Assembly: GCA_013151215.1 (NCBI GenBank)
Contig: JAADIS010000059.1
Location: 1 to 64,000, forward strand
Direction: 5' to 3'
DNA length: 64,000 nucleotides
From: Chlorobiota bacterium
GTDB lineage: Bacteria > Bacteroidota > Bacteroidia > Bacteroidales > F082
Of this stretch, positions 35,528-45,138 are shown one piece after another (the first letter of the stretch is position 1; every line of letters begins with the position of its first letter). The notes beneath the pieces are model-generated. The model searched no databases and was not told the origin of the DNA. It saw only the letters and a program-made list of their open reading frames with translations. The translations under genes and the position numbers were made by a program.

Positions 35528-36781
35528 TCAGAATCCGAAAGCCTCTTTTACTTTTCCGACATAATCGAGTGCTTCCCAGGTAAAAAGTTCAACTTCAACT
35601 TCGAGGTCGCCTTCATAAGGATTTTTAAATTTTTTAAGCACTACTTTATTTTCCCTGCCCATATGACCATAGGCAGCAGTTTCCAAATAAATAGGATTCC
35701 TTAATTTAAGTCTTTCCTCAATCGCTTTCGGACGCATATCGAAAAGCAAACTTACCTTTTCGGCAATCTCAGAATCATGAAGACCATTTTTTGCTGTACC
35801 ATAAGTATTTACAAAAATATTCATCGGTTTAGCAACCCCAATTGCATACGAAACCTGAACCAAAACTTCATCGCAGACACCTGCAGCAACAAGGTTTTTA
35901 GCAATATGACGGCTTGCATAAGCTGCGGAGCGGTCAACTTTTGATGGGTCTTTTCCAGAAAACGCACCACCGCCGTGGGCACCTTTTCCACCATAGGTAT
36001 CAACAATAATTTTTCTTCCGGTTAAGCCGGTATCCCCGTGTGGGCCCCCGATTACAAATTTACCGGTAGGGTTTACGTGATAAGTGATTTTATCGTCGAA
36101 AAGAGCCTGGATTTTTGCGGGCAACAATTTATAAACCCTTGGAACAAGAATGTCGATTACATCCTGCTTTATTTTCGAGAGCATTGTTTCGTCCTTGTCA
36201 AAATCGTCATGCTGAGTAGAAACAACAATGGTATCGATGCGGATAGGTTGATTGTTATCGTCATATTCAATGGTTACCTGTGATTTCGAATCGGGACGCA
36301 AATAAGTCATCTGTCTGCCTTCGCGGCGAATTTCCGCCAGTTCATAAACCAGCAAATGAGATAACTCAAGCGATAGTGGCATATAATTATCAGTTTCGCG
36401 ACTAGCGTAACCGAACATCATACCCTGGTCTCCTGCACCCTGGTTCAAAGGGTCCTTACGCTCGACGCCCTGGCGGATATCGCCCGACTGCTCGTGTATT
36501 GCCGACAAGACCCCGCAGGAATCCCCATCGAACTTATACTCACTCTTTGTATAGCCAATTTTGTTTATGACATCGCGGGTTACCCCTTGAACGTCAACAT
36601 AGGTTTTAGAGAAAACTTCACCTGCAACAACAACCTGTCCTGTTGTAACCAAAGTTTCAACAGCTACTTTGGAATCTTTGTCGTATGCCAGGAAATAATC
36701 GAGCATGGCATCCGAGATCTGATCTGACACCTTATCGGGATGACCCTCCGATACCGATTCAGAAGTAAATAAATATGACAT
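35528..36781 (-). CDS. metK: S-adenosylmethionine synthase
   Basis: MetK makes SAM from ATP and methionine in the cytoplasm. The 417-residue protein has the expected motifs: [47 protein letters not shown]. The order of domains is normal. It has a -7 box and a 120-base leader with a SAM-II-like element, so expression is probably controlled by SAM itself. A terminator follows. It is monocistronic. Confidence 0.97.
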   Translation of the reverse strand: MSYLFTSESVSEGHPDKVSDQISDAMLDYFLAYDKDSKVAVETLVTTGQVVVAGEVFSKTYVDVQGVTRDVINKIGYTKSEYKFDGDSCGVLSAIHEQSGDIRQGVERKDPLNQGAGDQGMMFGYASRETDNYMPLSLELSHLLVYELAEIRREGRQMTYLRPDSKSQVTIEYDDNNQPIRIDTIVVSTQHDDFDKDETMLSKIKQDVIDILVPRVYKLLPAKIQALFDDKITYHVNPTGKFVIGGPHGDTGLTGRKIIVDTYGGKGAHGGGAFSGKDPSKVDRSAAYASRHIAKNLVAAGVCDEVLVQVSYAIGVAKPMNIFVNTYGTAKNGLHDSEIAEKVSLLFDMRPKAIEERLKLRNPIYLETAAYGHMGRENKVVLKKFKNPYEGDLEVEVELFTWEALDYVGKVKEAFGF

Positions 36782-36830
36782 CTTTTAATTTTTAAAACGT
36801 TAAAACTAAAGGAATGGTTTGATTGGAGAG

Positions 36831-36890
36831 GCTAAAACTTGGTTTAGCATTTTTTATTGTGGTTGCAATCAATCAAATCTTTCCACTGTT
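36831..36890 (-). ncRNA. SAM-II-like riboswitch in the metK leader
   Basis: On the minus strand a short stem GTGG/CCAC (36883-36886 with 36859-36862) encloses the loop AAAGATTTGATTGATTGCAA, then comes an A-rich linker and ATGCTAAA (36850-36843). The GATTT...TTGCAA loop and the downstream GCTAAA match the pattern I recall for SAM-II (SAM-alpha) aptamers, which occur in alphaproteobacteria and Bacteroidota. The conserved GCTAAA can alternatively pair with TTTAGC (36836-36831) in a 6-bp hairpin, a possible switching partner. The start codon lies about 50 bases downstream. Confidence 0.7.
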
Positions 36891-36912
36891 AATTTTTCCT
36901 ATTTGGAATGTG

Positions 36913-36920
36913 CAAATGTA
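36913..36920 (-). promoter_or_regulatory. -7 promoter element of metK
   Basis: TACATTTG on the minus strand fits TAnnTTTG. Transcription would start near 36905, just upstream of the SAM-II-like element. Confidence 0.55.
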
Positions 36921-36966
36921 TAAAAAAATTCATCCGCTGGGAAAAACGGATAATTTTTTTTAGGAA

Positions 36967-37878
36967 CTATCTTGTAAGCTTACGGAAAATATCCTCCATG
37001 CTCGATTCAACCCTTGAAAGCGACAGAACACCAAATCCTTTTGAAACGGCAAAATTAAAGATGTCCTCGCGTATATCCATATTTGATTTTGAACTTATCA
37101 GCCATACATTATCGCCTGCCTCCGTAACCTTATCGACAGAACTGATGCGAAGAAGCATATTTTTGTTCACAAGCCCCTTAAACTCAACTTGAAACGTCAA
37201 TTGTTCGTTGGTAATCCCCGAAAGCTTGGAAGTATTTTCATCGGCAACTATTTTTCCTTTATCTATAATTAGCACCCTGCTGCAGACCGCCTCAACCTCC
37301 TGCATGATATGCGTGGAGAGGATAACCGTTTTCCTTTTGCCCATTTCAGAAATTATCTTTCTGATGTCAACAAGCTGGTTGGGGTCGAGGCCGGAAGTGG
37401 GCTCGTCTAGTATCAACAGTTCTGGGTCATGGATTAATGCTTGCGCAAGGCCCACTCTCTGTCTATAGCCCTTCGACAAGGCGCCTATTTTCTTTTTTTT
37501 CTCTATTCCGAGGCCCGTAAGCTCTATGATTTCATCGATGCGCTTTTTTACATTGAACGATGTCGGGTACATCCTCAGAACAAACGAAAGATACTCTTTC
37601 ACATACATATCAACATAAAGGGGGTTGTTTTCAGGGAGATATCCCAGATGCCTCCTTATTTCCATTTGATGCTCATCGACGATTTTCCCGTTCACCACGA
37701 CACTTCCGGAACTTGCAGGGATATATGCTGTCAGTATTTTCATCAATGTGGTTTTACCTGCACCGTTTGGGCCAAGCAAACCAACAACTTCGCCTTTCCC
37801 AATATTTAGGCTAACATGGTCGAGGGCTTTTTGCTTGCCGTAAAGCTTAACCAGATCCTTTATTTCTACCGAATACAT
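36967..37878 (-). CDS. gldA: GldA-like ABC transporter ATP-binding protein
   Basis: GldA is the ATPase of the Gld ABC transporter linked to gliding motility in Bacteroidota. The 303-residue protein has Walker A GPNGAGKTT, the signature LSKGYRQRVGLAQAL, Walker B LLILDEPTSGLDP and the switch STHIMQEVEAV. The start YSVEIKDLVKLYGKQKALD fits. The ATG at 37878 is chosen because a TATTTTTG -7 box (37897-37904) overlaps the longer frame. No GldF/GldG permease genes are adjacent, so motility itself cannot be claimed; the symbol is by similarity. Confidence 0.8.
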   Translation of the reverse strand: MYSVEIKDLVKLYGKQKALDHVSLNIGKGEVVGLLGPNGAGKTTLMKILTAYIPASSGSVVVNGKIVDEHQMEIRRHLGYLPENNPLYVDMYVKEYLSFVLRMYPTSFNVKKRIDEIIELTGLGIEKKKKIGALSKGYRQRVGLAQALIHDPELLILDEPTSGLDPNQLVDIRKIISEMGKRKTVILSTHIMQEVEAVCSRVLIIDKGKIVADENTSKLSGITNEQLTFQVEFKGLVNKNMLLRISSVDKVTEAGDNVWLISSKSNMDIREDIFNFAVSKGFGVLSLSRVESSMEDIFRKLTR

Positions 37879-37896
37879 CACAAAACTATTAAGGGG

Positions 37897-37904
37897 CAAA
37901 AATA
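37897..37904 (-). promoter_or_regulatory. -7 promoter element of the gldA-like gene
   Basis: TATTTTTG on the minus strand, 18 bases before the chosen ATG. This position decides the start. Confidence 0.5.
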
Positions 37905-37991
37905 GCAAAAACCATTAGAGCTTATACATTGTTTAAATATGCAATCATTAATAATTCAAAAAAAACATTGCTTTTATCTCAACGCTCGCCA

Positions 37992-38020
37992 TTGATTAAC
38001 TGTTATTTTTAATATATTTG
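37992..38020 (+). promoter_or_regulatory. Promoter of the comM-kinase operon
   Basis: TTG (37992-37994), 18 bases, then TATATTTG (38013-38020). The spacing is one base short of the usual range. Confidence 0.6.
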
Positions 38021-38046
38021 GGGTGTTCATCTTAAAAATCTAAAAA

Positions 38047-39585
38047 ATGCTCGTAAAAACATACGGTAGCGCCATTGAAGGAATAAATGCAATTTTAATT
38101 ACCATCGAGGTCAACATCAGCGGAGGCACGGGTTTTCATCTGGTTGGCCTTGCCGACAATGCTGTAAAAGAAAGCCAGACAAGGATAATTTCGGCTCTTA
38201 TCAACAACAATTTACACTACCCTAAACTTAGGATAGTGGTGAACATGGCTCCTGCCGACATCAAAAAAGAGGGGTCGGCCTATGATTTACCAATTGCGAT
38301 AGCTATGCTTGCCGCGTCAAATCAATTGGAGGCGGATAAGCTTGCGGAATATATGATAATGGGTGAACTATCGCTTGACGGAGGGATAAAGCGCGTAAAA
38401 GGAGCGCTCCCCATGGCCATAAAAGCCAGGGATGCAGGACTAAAACGGCTGGTTGTCCCTATGGAGAACGTTAAGGAAGCCGCGGTTGTGGAGGGCATCG
38501 AAGTATTTGGCATGAATCATTTAAAAGATGTCATCGACCTGTTAAACGGCGAATCGGGGTCCAGGCCTTTTTTTATTGACTTAAAGAACCGCATTCTTTC
38601 GCAAACAAGCGATTATCCATTTGATTTCGAGGACGTCAAAGGTCAGGAGAACATAAAAAGGGCTTTGGAGATCGCTGCCTCCGGAGGACATAACTTAATT
38701 ATGATAGGCCCTCCCGGATCCGGCAAGACCATGCTTGCGAAAAGGCTGCCTTCCATACTGCCGCCCATGGGCTTGGAAGAGGCCTTGGAGACTACAAAAA
38801 TACATTCGGTAGCAGGAATTTTAAAAGGCGACACATCGCTCGTTGCCGAACGCCCTTTCCGCTCGCCCCACCATACCATAAGCGATGCCGGCCTGGTGGG
38901 TGGAGGCACTTATCCACAGCCCGGGGAGATTTCCTTAGCCCAAAACGGCGTATTGTTCCTGGACGAGCTTCCCGAATTCAAAAGGACGGTGCTGGAGGTC
39001 ATGCGCCAACCAATGGAAGACAGGATAGTAACGATTTCCAGGGCCAGGGTAACGGTAAATTTCCCCGCCAGCTTTATGCTTATCGCATCCATGAACCCTT
39101 GTCCGTGCGGTTATTATAACGATCCCGGCAAGGAGTGCGTATGCTCTCCCGGAATAGTCAAATCATATTTGAACAAAATTTCCGGGCCCCTGATGGACCG
39201 CATCGACCTTCATGTGGAGGTAACGCCGGTTCCTTTCAAAGATCTGACAACTGCGCCAAAGGGAGAAAAAAGCCAAGACGTCAGGAACAGGGTGATCGAG
39301 GCAAGGAAAATCCAGGAGGAAAGATTCCAAGGCCGCACAGATATTTTCTGCAATGCCCAGATGAGCTCGAAAGATATAGATAAATATTGTAACTTGCGTC
39401 CTGAAGGCTTGGGTTTGCTTAAAAGGGCCATGGAACGACTAAGCCTGTCGGCAAGGGCATTCGACAGGATCAAGAAAGTCAGCAGGACAATTGCCGACCT
39501 TGACAGCTCCAATGAAATCGCCGAAAGCCATCTGGCAGAAGCCATACAATACAGGAGCCTCGACAGGGAAAGCTGGGGCAGCTAA
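38047..39585 (+). CDS. comM: YifB/ComM family Mg-chelatase-like AAA ATPase
   Basis: ComM is a hexameric helicase that promotes branch migration during natural transformation. The 512-residue protein has a N-terminal Lon-like domain (1-190), an AAA domain with Walker A GPPGSGKTM and Walker B FLDELPEF, and the C-terminal Mg-chelatase domain with four cysteines (CPCGYYNDPGKECVC). The length is normal. A promoter lies upstream, and a hybrid kinase gene follows after 10 bases, so the two are probably in one transcript, which is unusual for comM. Confidence 0.93.
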   Translation: MLVKTYGSAIEGINAILITIEVNISGGTGFHLVGLADNAVKESQTRIISALINNNLHYPKLRIVVNMAPADIKKEGSAYDLPIAIAMLAASNQLEADKLAEYMIMGELSLDGGIKRVKGALPMAIKARDAGLKRLVVPMENVKEAAVVEGIEVFGMNHLKDVIDLLNGESGSRPFFIDLKNRILSQTSDYPFDFEDVKGQENIKRALEIAASGGHNLIMIGPPGSGKTMLAKRLPSILPPMGLEEALETTKIHSVAGILKGDTSLVAERPFRSPHHTISDAGLVGGGTYPQPGEISLAQNGVLFLDELPEFKRTVLEVMRQPMEDRIVTISRARVTVNFPASFMLIASMNPCPCGYYNDPGKECVCSPGIVKSYLNKISGPLMDRIDLHVEVTPVPFKDLTTAPKGEKSQDVRNRVIEARKIQEERFQGRTDIFCNAQMSSKDIDKYCNLRPEGLGLLKRAMERLSLSARAFDRIKKVSRTIADLDSSNEIAESHLAEAIQYRSLDRESWGS

Positions 39586-39595
39586 AAATAATTAT

Positions 39596-42500
39596 ATGAG
39601 ATTCTTCGATAAGCTTATATTCAGGGTTACATTATCCATAATGATACCCGTGGTCATCATTTCCATTGTTATTTCATGGCTGCTGTTGAAAAACATAACC
39701 CATCAGACCGAGCTTGAATACACTAACTATCTGGAGAAAGTAGTCTTTAACTATGTTGACCATATAGATGCATCACTGGGGAACATTTCGGCAAACGCCC
39801 GCAAAGACTCCAGGTTCATCGAGTCTTTAAACGATTTCAGCTCGGATGATTTGATAAAGCTGACCAACAACAACCTGAACAATGACAGCCTGATCTTCGG
39901 ATCGGGAATATTCTTCGACGAAGACACCAACCCTTTCGATGGCAGGCTCGCTTATGTTTATTCATACCGCAGCGGGGACAGTATCAAACAACAGCTTGTT
40001 GACAAGATGACCGACAGCATAAAATATGATTATATCAAAGAACAGCCCGAATGGTGGAGGATACCTGCCAACTATAACCGTAGCGGATGGACTCACCCGT
40101 ATTTCGACACCTTATCAGGCAGGTCGAATATAATAACATATTTTTATCCTTTCTTTTTCGATGATGTGTTCTCAGGCATTACGACCATCGACATTTCCCT
40201 GGGCGTGCTGGAAGAATGGCTGATAAGAGAGCACAAAACAATGCAAAAAAATCTTGAAACAAACACATTTATTATATCGAACGACACTACAATAATCCTT
40301 TCCGACCAAAAGGACAGAATAGGGAAAAAAGTGTTCACAAACGATTCCTCCAACAATTACCGCTTCAACTTGGATCAATCAATAAGTATATTAAACAAAA
40401 CCCTTGCAGGCGAATCAGGCATGGGCCGCATCTCCTCCATTGACGGAAAAAAGAAGTTCATCGTTTTTTTTTCACCGATACACTCAACGGATTGGTCGAT
40501 CATCTCTTTGATTCCTTATAAATTGATAAGCGACAAAGTGAAGAAAAGCACTTTCAGGGTGTTTTTCTTGATCATAATCTTCAACCTTGTGCTGATATTG
40601 ATCATCTTCCTGATTGCAAGATATATCAGCAAGCCCGTTACAACCCTCAGCAGGCTCTCGCTCAAGATAGCAAACGGGGACTATTCGGAAACTATAAACA
40701 TCAGCAGCAAGGATGAGATTGGCGTGCTGGCCAGCAACTTCAAGCTGATGAAAACCAACCTTAAGAAAAGAGAAAAAGAAATCAACGAAGCCAATAATAA
40801 ATACAGGATTATCTTCGACAACTCACCCATTGGCATCTTGTATATCGACGACAACCATAAGGTTGTTTCATTCAACAAAAAGTTTTTTGAACTATTAGGT
40901 GGCGGAAAAGCCAAGGCTGATCATGTTATAGGAGAAAGCGTATTTGAGTTTATGGCTGAGAAGGAACATAAAGATATATTGAGGGAATCGACAAAAACTG
41001 GTAAACACAGAAGTTATACAGCTGAATCCCCAAGTAATCCGGAGACGTTCATTCAAGTGAACATTAACCCTATTAATAACAGGAGCAAGAATAATCTGGG
41101 TGCTATAATTACCGTTGAGGACATTACCGAACAAATAAAAAATACAGACCTCGAAATAAGAACGAAAGCAGCCGTTAAGGCCAGTGAGGCGAAGAGCTTG
41201 TTCCTTGCGAACATGAGCCACGAAATAAGAACACCAATGAACGCCATTATCGGGTTATCGCACCTGATGGGGAAAACCAAGCTTAACGATAAGCAGGCCA
41301 ACTACTTGAAAAAGATTAACAGTTCCGCAAAAATGCTTTTGGGGATAATTAATGATATCCTGGACTTCTCGAAGATCGAAGCCGGAAAACTCAGCCTGGA
41401 ATATTCCAATTTTAACCTGGAGCAAATGTTAATGGACATAAATAATATTTTCTCTTATACGGCGGCCCAAAAAGGACTGGAATTCATCCTTTTTATCCAT
41501 AATGAAGTCCCAAAGGAGGTAAAAGGGGACGAACTTAGGTTTAAACAAATATTGATCAACCTATTAAGCAATGCCATTAAATTTACACATAAGGGCGAAA
41601 TTGAGGTCAGCATCAAGGTTAAGGAAAAGAACAAAAAGAACATCCGATTAGAGTTCAATGTAAGGGATACCGGTATCGGAATGGACGATGAACAAAAGTC
41701 AAAGGTTTTTGGGGCATTCAGCCAGGCCGACGAAAGTACCACAAGAAAATACGGGGGTACCGGCTTAGGCCTTTCCATAACTAAAAGATTGGTTGAAATG
41801 ATGGATGGGAAAATCCGCATTGAAAGCGAACCGGGCATAGGCACAACTTTTTCTTTTGATGCTAAACTGGAACAGGTAAAGCAGGAAAACCAGCTGCAGT
41901 TTCTGCCATCTCCCGACCTTGAAGGAACAAAAGTACTCCTTTGTGACGATAATGCTTCTGCCAGGCTGGTGGTTTCCAGCATCCTTAAGTCGTTCTCTTT
42001 TAAACCGGAAGAATTCGATAACGGAACCTCTCTTATAAAAAAACTGGAATCAGCGATGGAGGAAGAGTTCCGTTTATTGATCCTTGACTGGCAAATGCCT
42101 GGAATGGATGGGATTGAGGCAGCAAAAAGGATAAACAGCAGCAAAAAAATAACGCACAAGCCTAAGATAATACTACTTACGGCCTATAGCGAAACAAATT
42201 TTGAAGAAATGGAACTGACGGGAATAGATGCCATTCTTTATAAACCTGTTACCAATTCGATCCTGTTTGATACCATTATGAACGTTTTTGGCAAAGATGT
42301 GCCCAAAAGACATGAACAAATAAGTGACGATACCTTAAACACTGATAAACTAAAGGAGTATGCAGGGGCAAGGATATTACTTGTTGAAGATAACGAAATA
42401 AACCAGGAAGTTGCCACTGAGATGTTGGAGTCGATGGGCCTTGCTGTTGAAGTGGCCGGCAACGGCAAAATTGCAGCCACCAAGGTATTGGAATCAAAAG

Positions 42501-43381
42501 CCTCGAAATACAGCCTTGTTTTCATGGATTTGCAAATGCCTGTTATGGACGGGTTTACGGCAGCCAAAACAATAAGGGGCAATAGTGATTATTTAGGTGT
42601 CCCTATAATAGCTATGACGGCCGACATCATGGAGGGGGTAAGGGAAAAATGCCTTGAGTTTGGCATGAAGGGCTTTGTTTCAAAACCAATCAATCCCGCG
42701 GAAGTTGTAAAGGCTATCATTAATTGGGCCGTTAAACCCGAAAAACCGGCCAAAACAAAGACACGCAAAAAAATTGACTCCTCAACTAAATTGGATTTCG
42801 ATTTTACAAAGCTTAAGAATATCGACTTCAAAGAAGGTCTTGGCAGGGTAAACAGCAACAAAAAAACATATATCAATATTCTAAGAAAGTTCGCGGATAA
42901 TTATAGCAACATCATACAACAACTAATTGCTGACATTAAAGCAAATGACGAGGATGCAGTTCGCAGGAAACTTCATTCATTAAAAGGTGTTTCAGGAAAT
43001 ATTGGCGCCAACAACCTTCATGAAATTTCAAAGCAAACCGAAAGCGGGTTTAAGAACGGGATACCTGATAATGCCGAACAACTTTTAAGCAATATTGAAG
43101 CAATGATAAAACCCATAATAAAATCTATCAAAGACTCTGATATTCAAGCGGGCACAAAAGACAAAAGCCGGGAGGAGCTTGTTTTGACCGAAATAATAAT
43201 AGATGAAATAAAAAAGGCCATCGAACTACTGGACGAATCTGACCCTGACGGAATTGAATTGATAGAAAAAATAAACTTCGGTGGCAAATACAAAAACATA
43301 AAGCAAGAAATCAAAAAATCATTGGATAATTATGATTTCGAGGCGGCAAAAAAAATACTGACTAATATCGTAGATATTTAA
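39596..43381 (+). CDS. Large hybrid sensor histidine kinase with two receivers and HPt domain (BarA-like)
   Basis: The start at 39596 gives 1261 residues. Domain order: membrane segment (about 15-35), extracytoplasmic Cache-like sensor (40-300), second membrane segment, HAMP, PAS (about 390-510), HisKA with H542 in NMSHEIRTPMN, HATPase (GTGLGLSI), receiver 1 with D831 in LILDWQMPGMDG, receiver 2 with D978 in FMDLQMPVMDG, and an HPt domain with H1127 in HSLKG. All phosphoacceptors are present. This is a self-contained phosphorelay; the output regulator is unknown. An earlier in-frame ATG (39491) lies inside comM and is rejected. Confidence 0.95.
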   Translation: MRFFDKLIFRVTLSIMIPVVIISIVISWLLLKNITHQTELEYTNYLEKVVFNYVDHIDASLGNISANARKDSRFIESLNDFSSDDLIKLTNNNLNNDSLIFGSGIFFDEDTNPFDGRLAYVYSYRSGDSIKQQLVDKMTDSIKYDYIKEQPEWWRIPANYNRSGWTHPYFDTLSGRSNIITYFYPFFFDDVFSGITTIDISLGVLEEWLIREHKTMQKNLETNTFIISNDTTIILSDQKDRIGKKVFTNDSSNNYRFNLDQSISILNKTLAGESGMGRISSIDGKKKFIVFFSPIHSTDWSIISLIPYKLISDKVKKSTFRVFFLIIIFNLVLILIIFLIARYISKPVTTLSRLSLKIANGDYSETINISSKDEIGVLASNFKLMKTNLKKREKEINEANNKYRIIFDNSPIGILYIDDNHKVVSFNKKFFELLGGGKAKADHVIGESVFEFMAEKEHKDILRESTKTGKHRSYTAESPSNPETFIQVNINPINNRSKNNLGAIITVEDITEQIKNTDLEIRTKAAVKASEAKSLFLANMSHEIRTPMNAIIGLSHLMGKTKLNDKQANYLKKINSSAKMLLGIINDILDFSKIEAGKLSLEYSNFNLEQMLMDINNIFSYTAAQKGLEFILFIHNEVPKEVKGDELRFKQILINLLSNAIKFTHKGEIEVSIKVKEKNKKNIRLEFNVRDTGIGMDDEQKSKVFGAFSQADESTTRKYGGTGLGLSITKRLVEMMDGKIRIESEPGIGTTFSFDAKLEQVKQENQLQFLPSPDLEGTKVLLCDDNASARLVVSSILKSFSFKPEEFDNGTSLIKKLESAMEEEFRLLILDWQMPGMDGIEAAKRINSSKKITHKPKIILLTAYSETNFEEMELTGIDAILYKPVTNSILFDTIMNVFGKDVPKRHEQISDDTLNTDKLKEYAGARILLVEDNEINQEVATEMLESMGLAVEVAGNGKIAATKVLESKASKYSLVFMDLQMPVMDGFTAAKTIRGNSDYLGVPIIAMTADIMEGVREKCLEFGMKGFVSKPINPAEVVKAIINWAVKPEKPAKTKTRKKIDSSTKLDFDFTKLKNIDFKEGLGRVNSNKKTYINILRKFADNYSNIIQQLIADIKANDEDAVRRKLHSLKGVSGNIGANNLHEISKQTESGFKNGIPDNAEQLLSNIEAMIKPIIKSIKDSDIQAGTKDKSREELVLTEIIIDEIKKAIELLDESDPDGIELIEKINFGGKYKNIKQEIKKSLDNYDFEAAKKILTNIVDI

Positions 43382-43382
43382 C

Positions 43383-44525
43383 ATGGAAAATCATTTACTT
43401 GACAAAACCATTCTAATTGTTGACGACACACCGGAGAACATAGACGTTTTAAACGGTTTGCTGTCCGATTTTAAGCGTAAAATAGCAACCAATGGCGAAA
43501 AGGCCCTGAAAATTGCTTTGAGCGACAACCCTCCCGATTTAATTCTTCTGGACATCATGATGCCCGGAATGGACGGTTACGAAGTGTGCCAAAAACTCAG
43601 GCAGGATAAACGCACGCTGGAGGTTCCGGTGATATTCCTAACGGCGAAAACCGAGAAAACAGATATCGTAAAGGGATTTGAAGCCGGCGGGCAAGACTAT
43701 GTTACAAAGCCCTTCGACGCACGCGAGCTTATGGAAAGGGTGAAAACCCAACTAAAGCTCCGGTATCAGCAGGAACTGCTTAAGAACATGAACGCTGTGC
43801 TGGAGCAAAAAGTAGAGGAGCGCACCGCCGAGCTCGACAAGGCTAATGCTCAGCTTCTTTCGCTCGACGAGGCAAAGAACCAGTTCCTGATGCTCATAAG
43901 CCACGAAATAAGGACACCGCTGAACGGTATCGTTGGTTCCACATATTTTTTAAGTGATTCAATAGACGACCCCGAACTGCAGGAATTTCTTGAAATGTTG
44001 AAGGAATCTGTTGACAGGCTCGACAAATTCTCGAAAACAGCCCTCGAAATAACACAGATGCAGACCATCGGAAGGGAATTGGACAAGAAATCACTTGACA
44101 TAAACTCCATAATCACAAAAATAATTGAAGACAAAAAAAACAGTGCCGAGGAAAAAAGCATCAATACCATAGTGGAACTTACTAAAAACCTTCATATAAA
44201 AGGTCTGGAAAACTACTTCCAGCGAAGTATTGAGGAACTCATCGGGAATGCCATCAAATTCTCAGATGAAAAAACTGACATCAAGGTCAGGACTTTTGAA
44301 GAGGACGGAAACATAAAAATCAGCGTAAGCGACAAGGGCGAGATAATCCCCCTGGAAAAGATAGAAGAAATAATAAAACCTTTCGGGCTTGCCCAAAAAC
44401 ATTACGACAAGCACTCCGGGTTAGGGCTTGCCTATGTCAGGAAATACCTCGATATTCATGATGCATCACTTGAGATCAAAAGCAATAAGGAAGAGACGGT
44501 AATTACGCTTATCTTTGGTCTTTGA
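43383..44525 (+). CDS. Receiver-histidine kinase hybrid protein
   Basis: The 380-residue protein has a N-terminal receiver (D57 in LILLDIMMPGMDG), a coiled coil (about 125-160, EQKVEERTAELDKANAQ), HisKA with H174 in LISHEIRTPLNG, and a HATPase domain with GNAIKFS and SGLGLAYV. The DxGxG box, normally contacting ATP, reads SDKGEIIPL, with the second glycine missing, so activity could be weak. It starts one base after the stop of the preceding kinase, so the two form an operon. It may receive phosphate from the first kinase. Output is unknown. Confidence 0.9.
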   Translation: MENHLLDKTILIVDDTPENIDVLNGLLSDFKRKIATNGEKALKIALSDNPPDLILLDIMMPGMDGYEVCQKLRQDKRTLEVPVIFLTAKTEKTDIVKGFEAGGQDYVTKPFDARELMERVKTQLKLRYQQELLKNMNAVLEQKVEERTAELDKANAQLLSLDEAKNQFLMLISHEIRTPLNGIVGSTYFLSDSIDDPELQEFLEMLKESVDRLDKFSKTALEITQMQTIGRELDKKSLDINSIITKIIEDKKNSAEEKSINTIVELTKNLHIKGLENYFQRSIEELIGNAIKFSDEKTDIKVRTFEEDGNIKISVSDKGEIIPLEKIEEIIKPFGLAQKHYDKHSGLGLAYVRKYLDIHDASLEIKSNKEETVITLIFGL

Positions 44526-44727
44526 AGATTGAGGGTTTAAATGTGCAATGGTGCAAATGTTCAAATGTTTAAGGGTTTGATGAGCATTGAGGACATGAAG
44601 TATAAAGCAATGAAAAATATAAATTGTTTGTTGAGCACTAAGTGTTTATTTATAAAGCGGGGAATAAGCAATTCTCAAGATATGATGAGCAATGATCAAC
44701 AACTATCAAATAAAATACAATAATAAT
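44526..44727. other. Short spacer before the menaquinone genes
   Basis: No gene. A repeated pattern TGCAAATGTTCAAATG (about 44551-44566) is present. A 60-residue open frame here lacks any protein-like character. Confidence 0.4.
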
Positions 44728-45138
44728 ATGCTAAAGAAAATATCGTTGAACGAACTCAATGCCCTCAACAAAGGGACTATGATGGAGTGGATGCAACTGG
44801 AGTATATTGAAGCCGGTGAAGGCTACCTTAAAGCCAGGATCCCGATTGAACGCAACCTTCAGCCTATGAGGATATTGCATGGCGGTGCCAGCCTTGCCTT
44901 GGCAGAAACCGTTGCGGGCCTTGGTTCGGCGCTAATAGTCGATTTGGATATATTTGACGTGAAAGGCGCCCAGGTCAGCGCCAACCATATCGGCTCGGCA
45001 ACGGAAGGCTTTGCAACAGCCGAGGGGAAACTTATCCATAAAGGTAAAAACACCCATGTCTGGAACGTTGAGGTTTGCGATGACGATGGGCGACCAATTT
45101 CAATTTGTAGAATAACGAATTTTTTGATAAAAAAATGA
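44728..45138 (+). CDS. menI: Hotdog-fold thioesterase, probable DHNA-CoA thioesterase
   Basis: The 136-residue protein is a PaaI-like hotdog thioesterase with LHGGASLALAETVAGLGSAL (about 49-68), holding the catalytic glutamate, and GKNTHVWNVEVCDDDGR. In the menaquinone pathway MenI hydrolyses dihydroxynaphthoyl-CoA to DHNA. The function here is inferred from position: the stop overlaps the menF start (ATGA). The ATG at 44728 is chosen over an in-frame ATG 36 bases upstream that lies in spacer sequence. Confidence 0.78.
   Translation: MLKKISLNELNALNKGTMMEWMQLEYIEAGEGYLKARIPIERNLQPMRILHGGASLALAETVAGLGSALIVDLDIFDVKGAQVSANHIGSATEGFATAEGKLIHKGKNTHVWNVEVCDDDGRPISICRITNFLIKK

Noticed and set aside
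33805-36781. Operon of the OB-repeat gene with metK
   Set aside because: metK has its own terminator, and the OB-repeat gene has its own spacer and SD-like sequence.
39491-39595. 35-residue N-terminal extension of the large hybrid kinase
   Set aside because: It overlaps comM and lacks membrane-protein character; the segment from 39596 starts right before the first membrane helix.
41455-42159. 234-residue open frame on the minus strand
   Set aside because: It is the antisense shadow of the histidine kinase domains.
44541-44723. 60-residue open frame before the menaquinone genes
   Set aside because: Composition is irregular, no homology-like motifs are seen, and it overlaps a low-complexity spacer.
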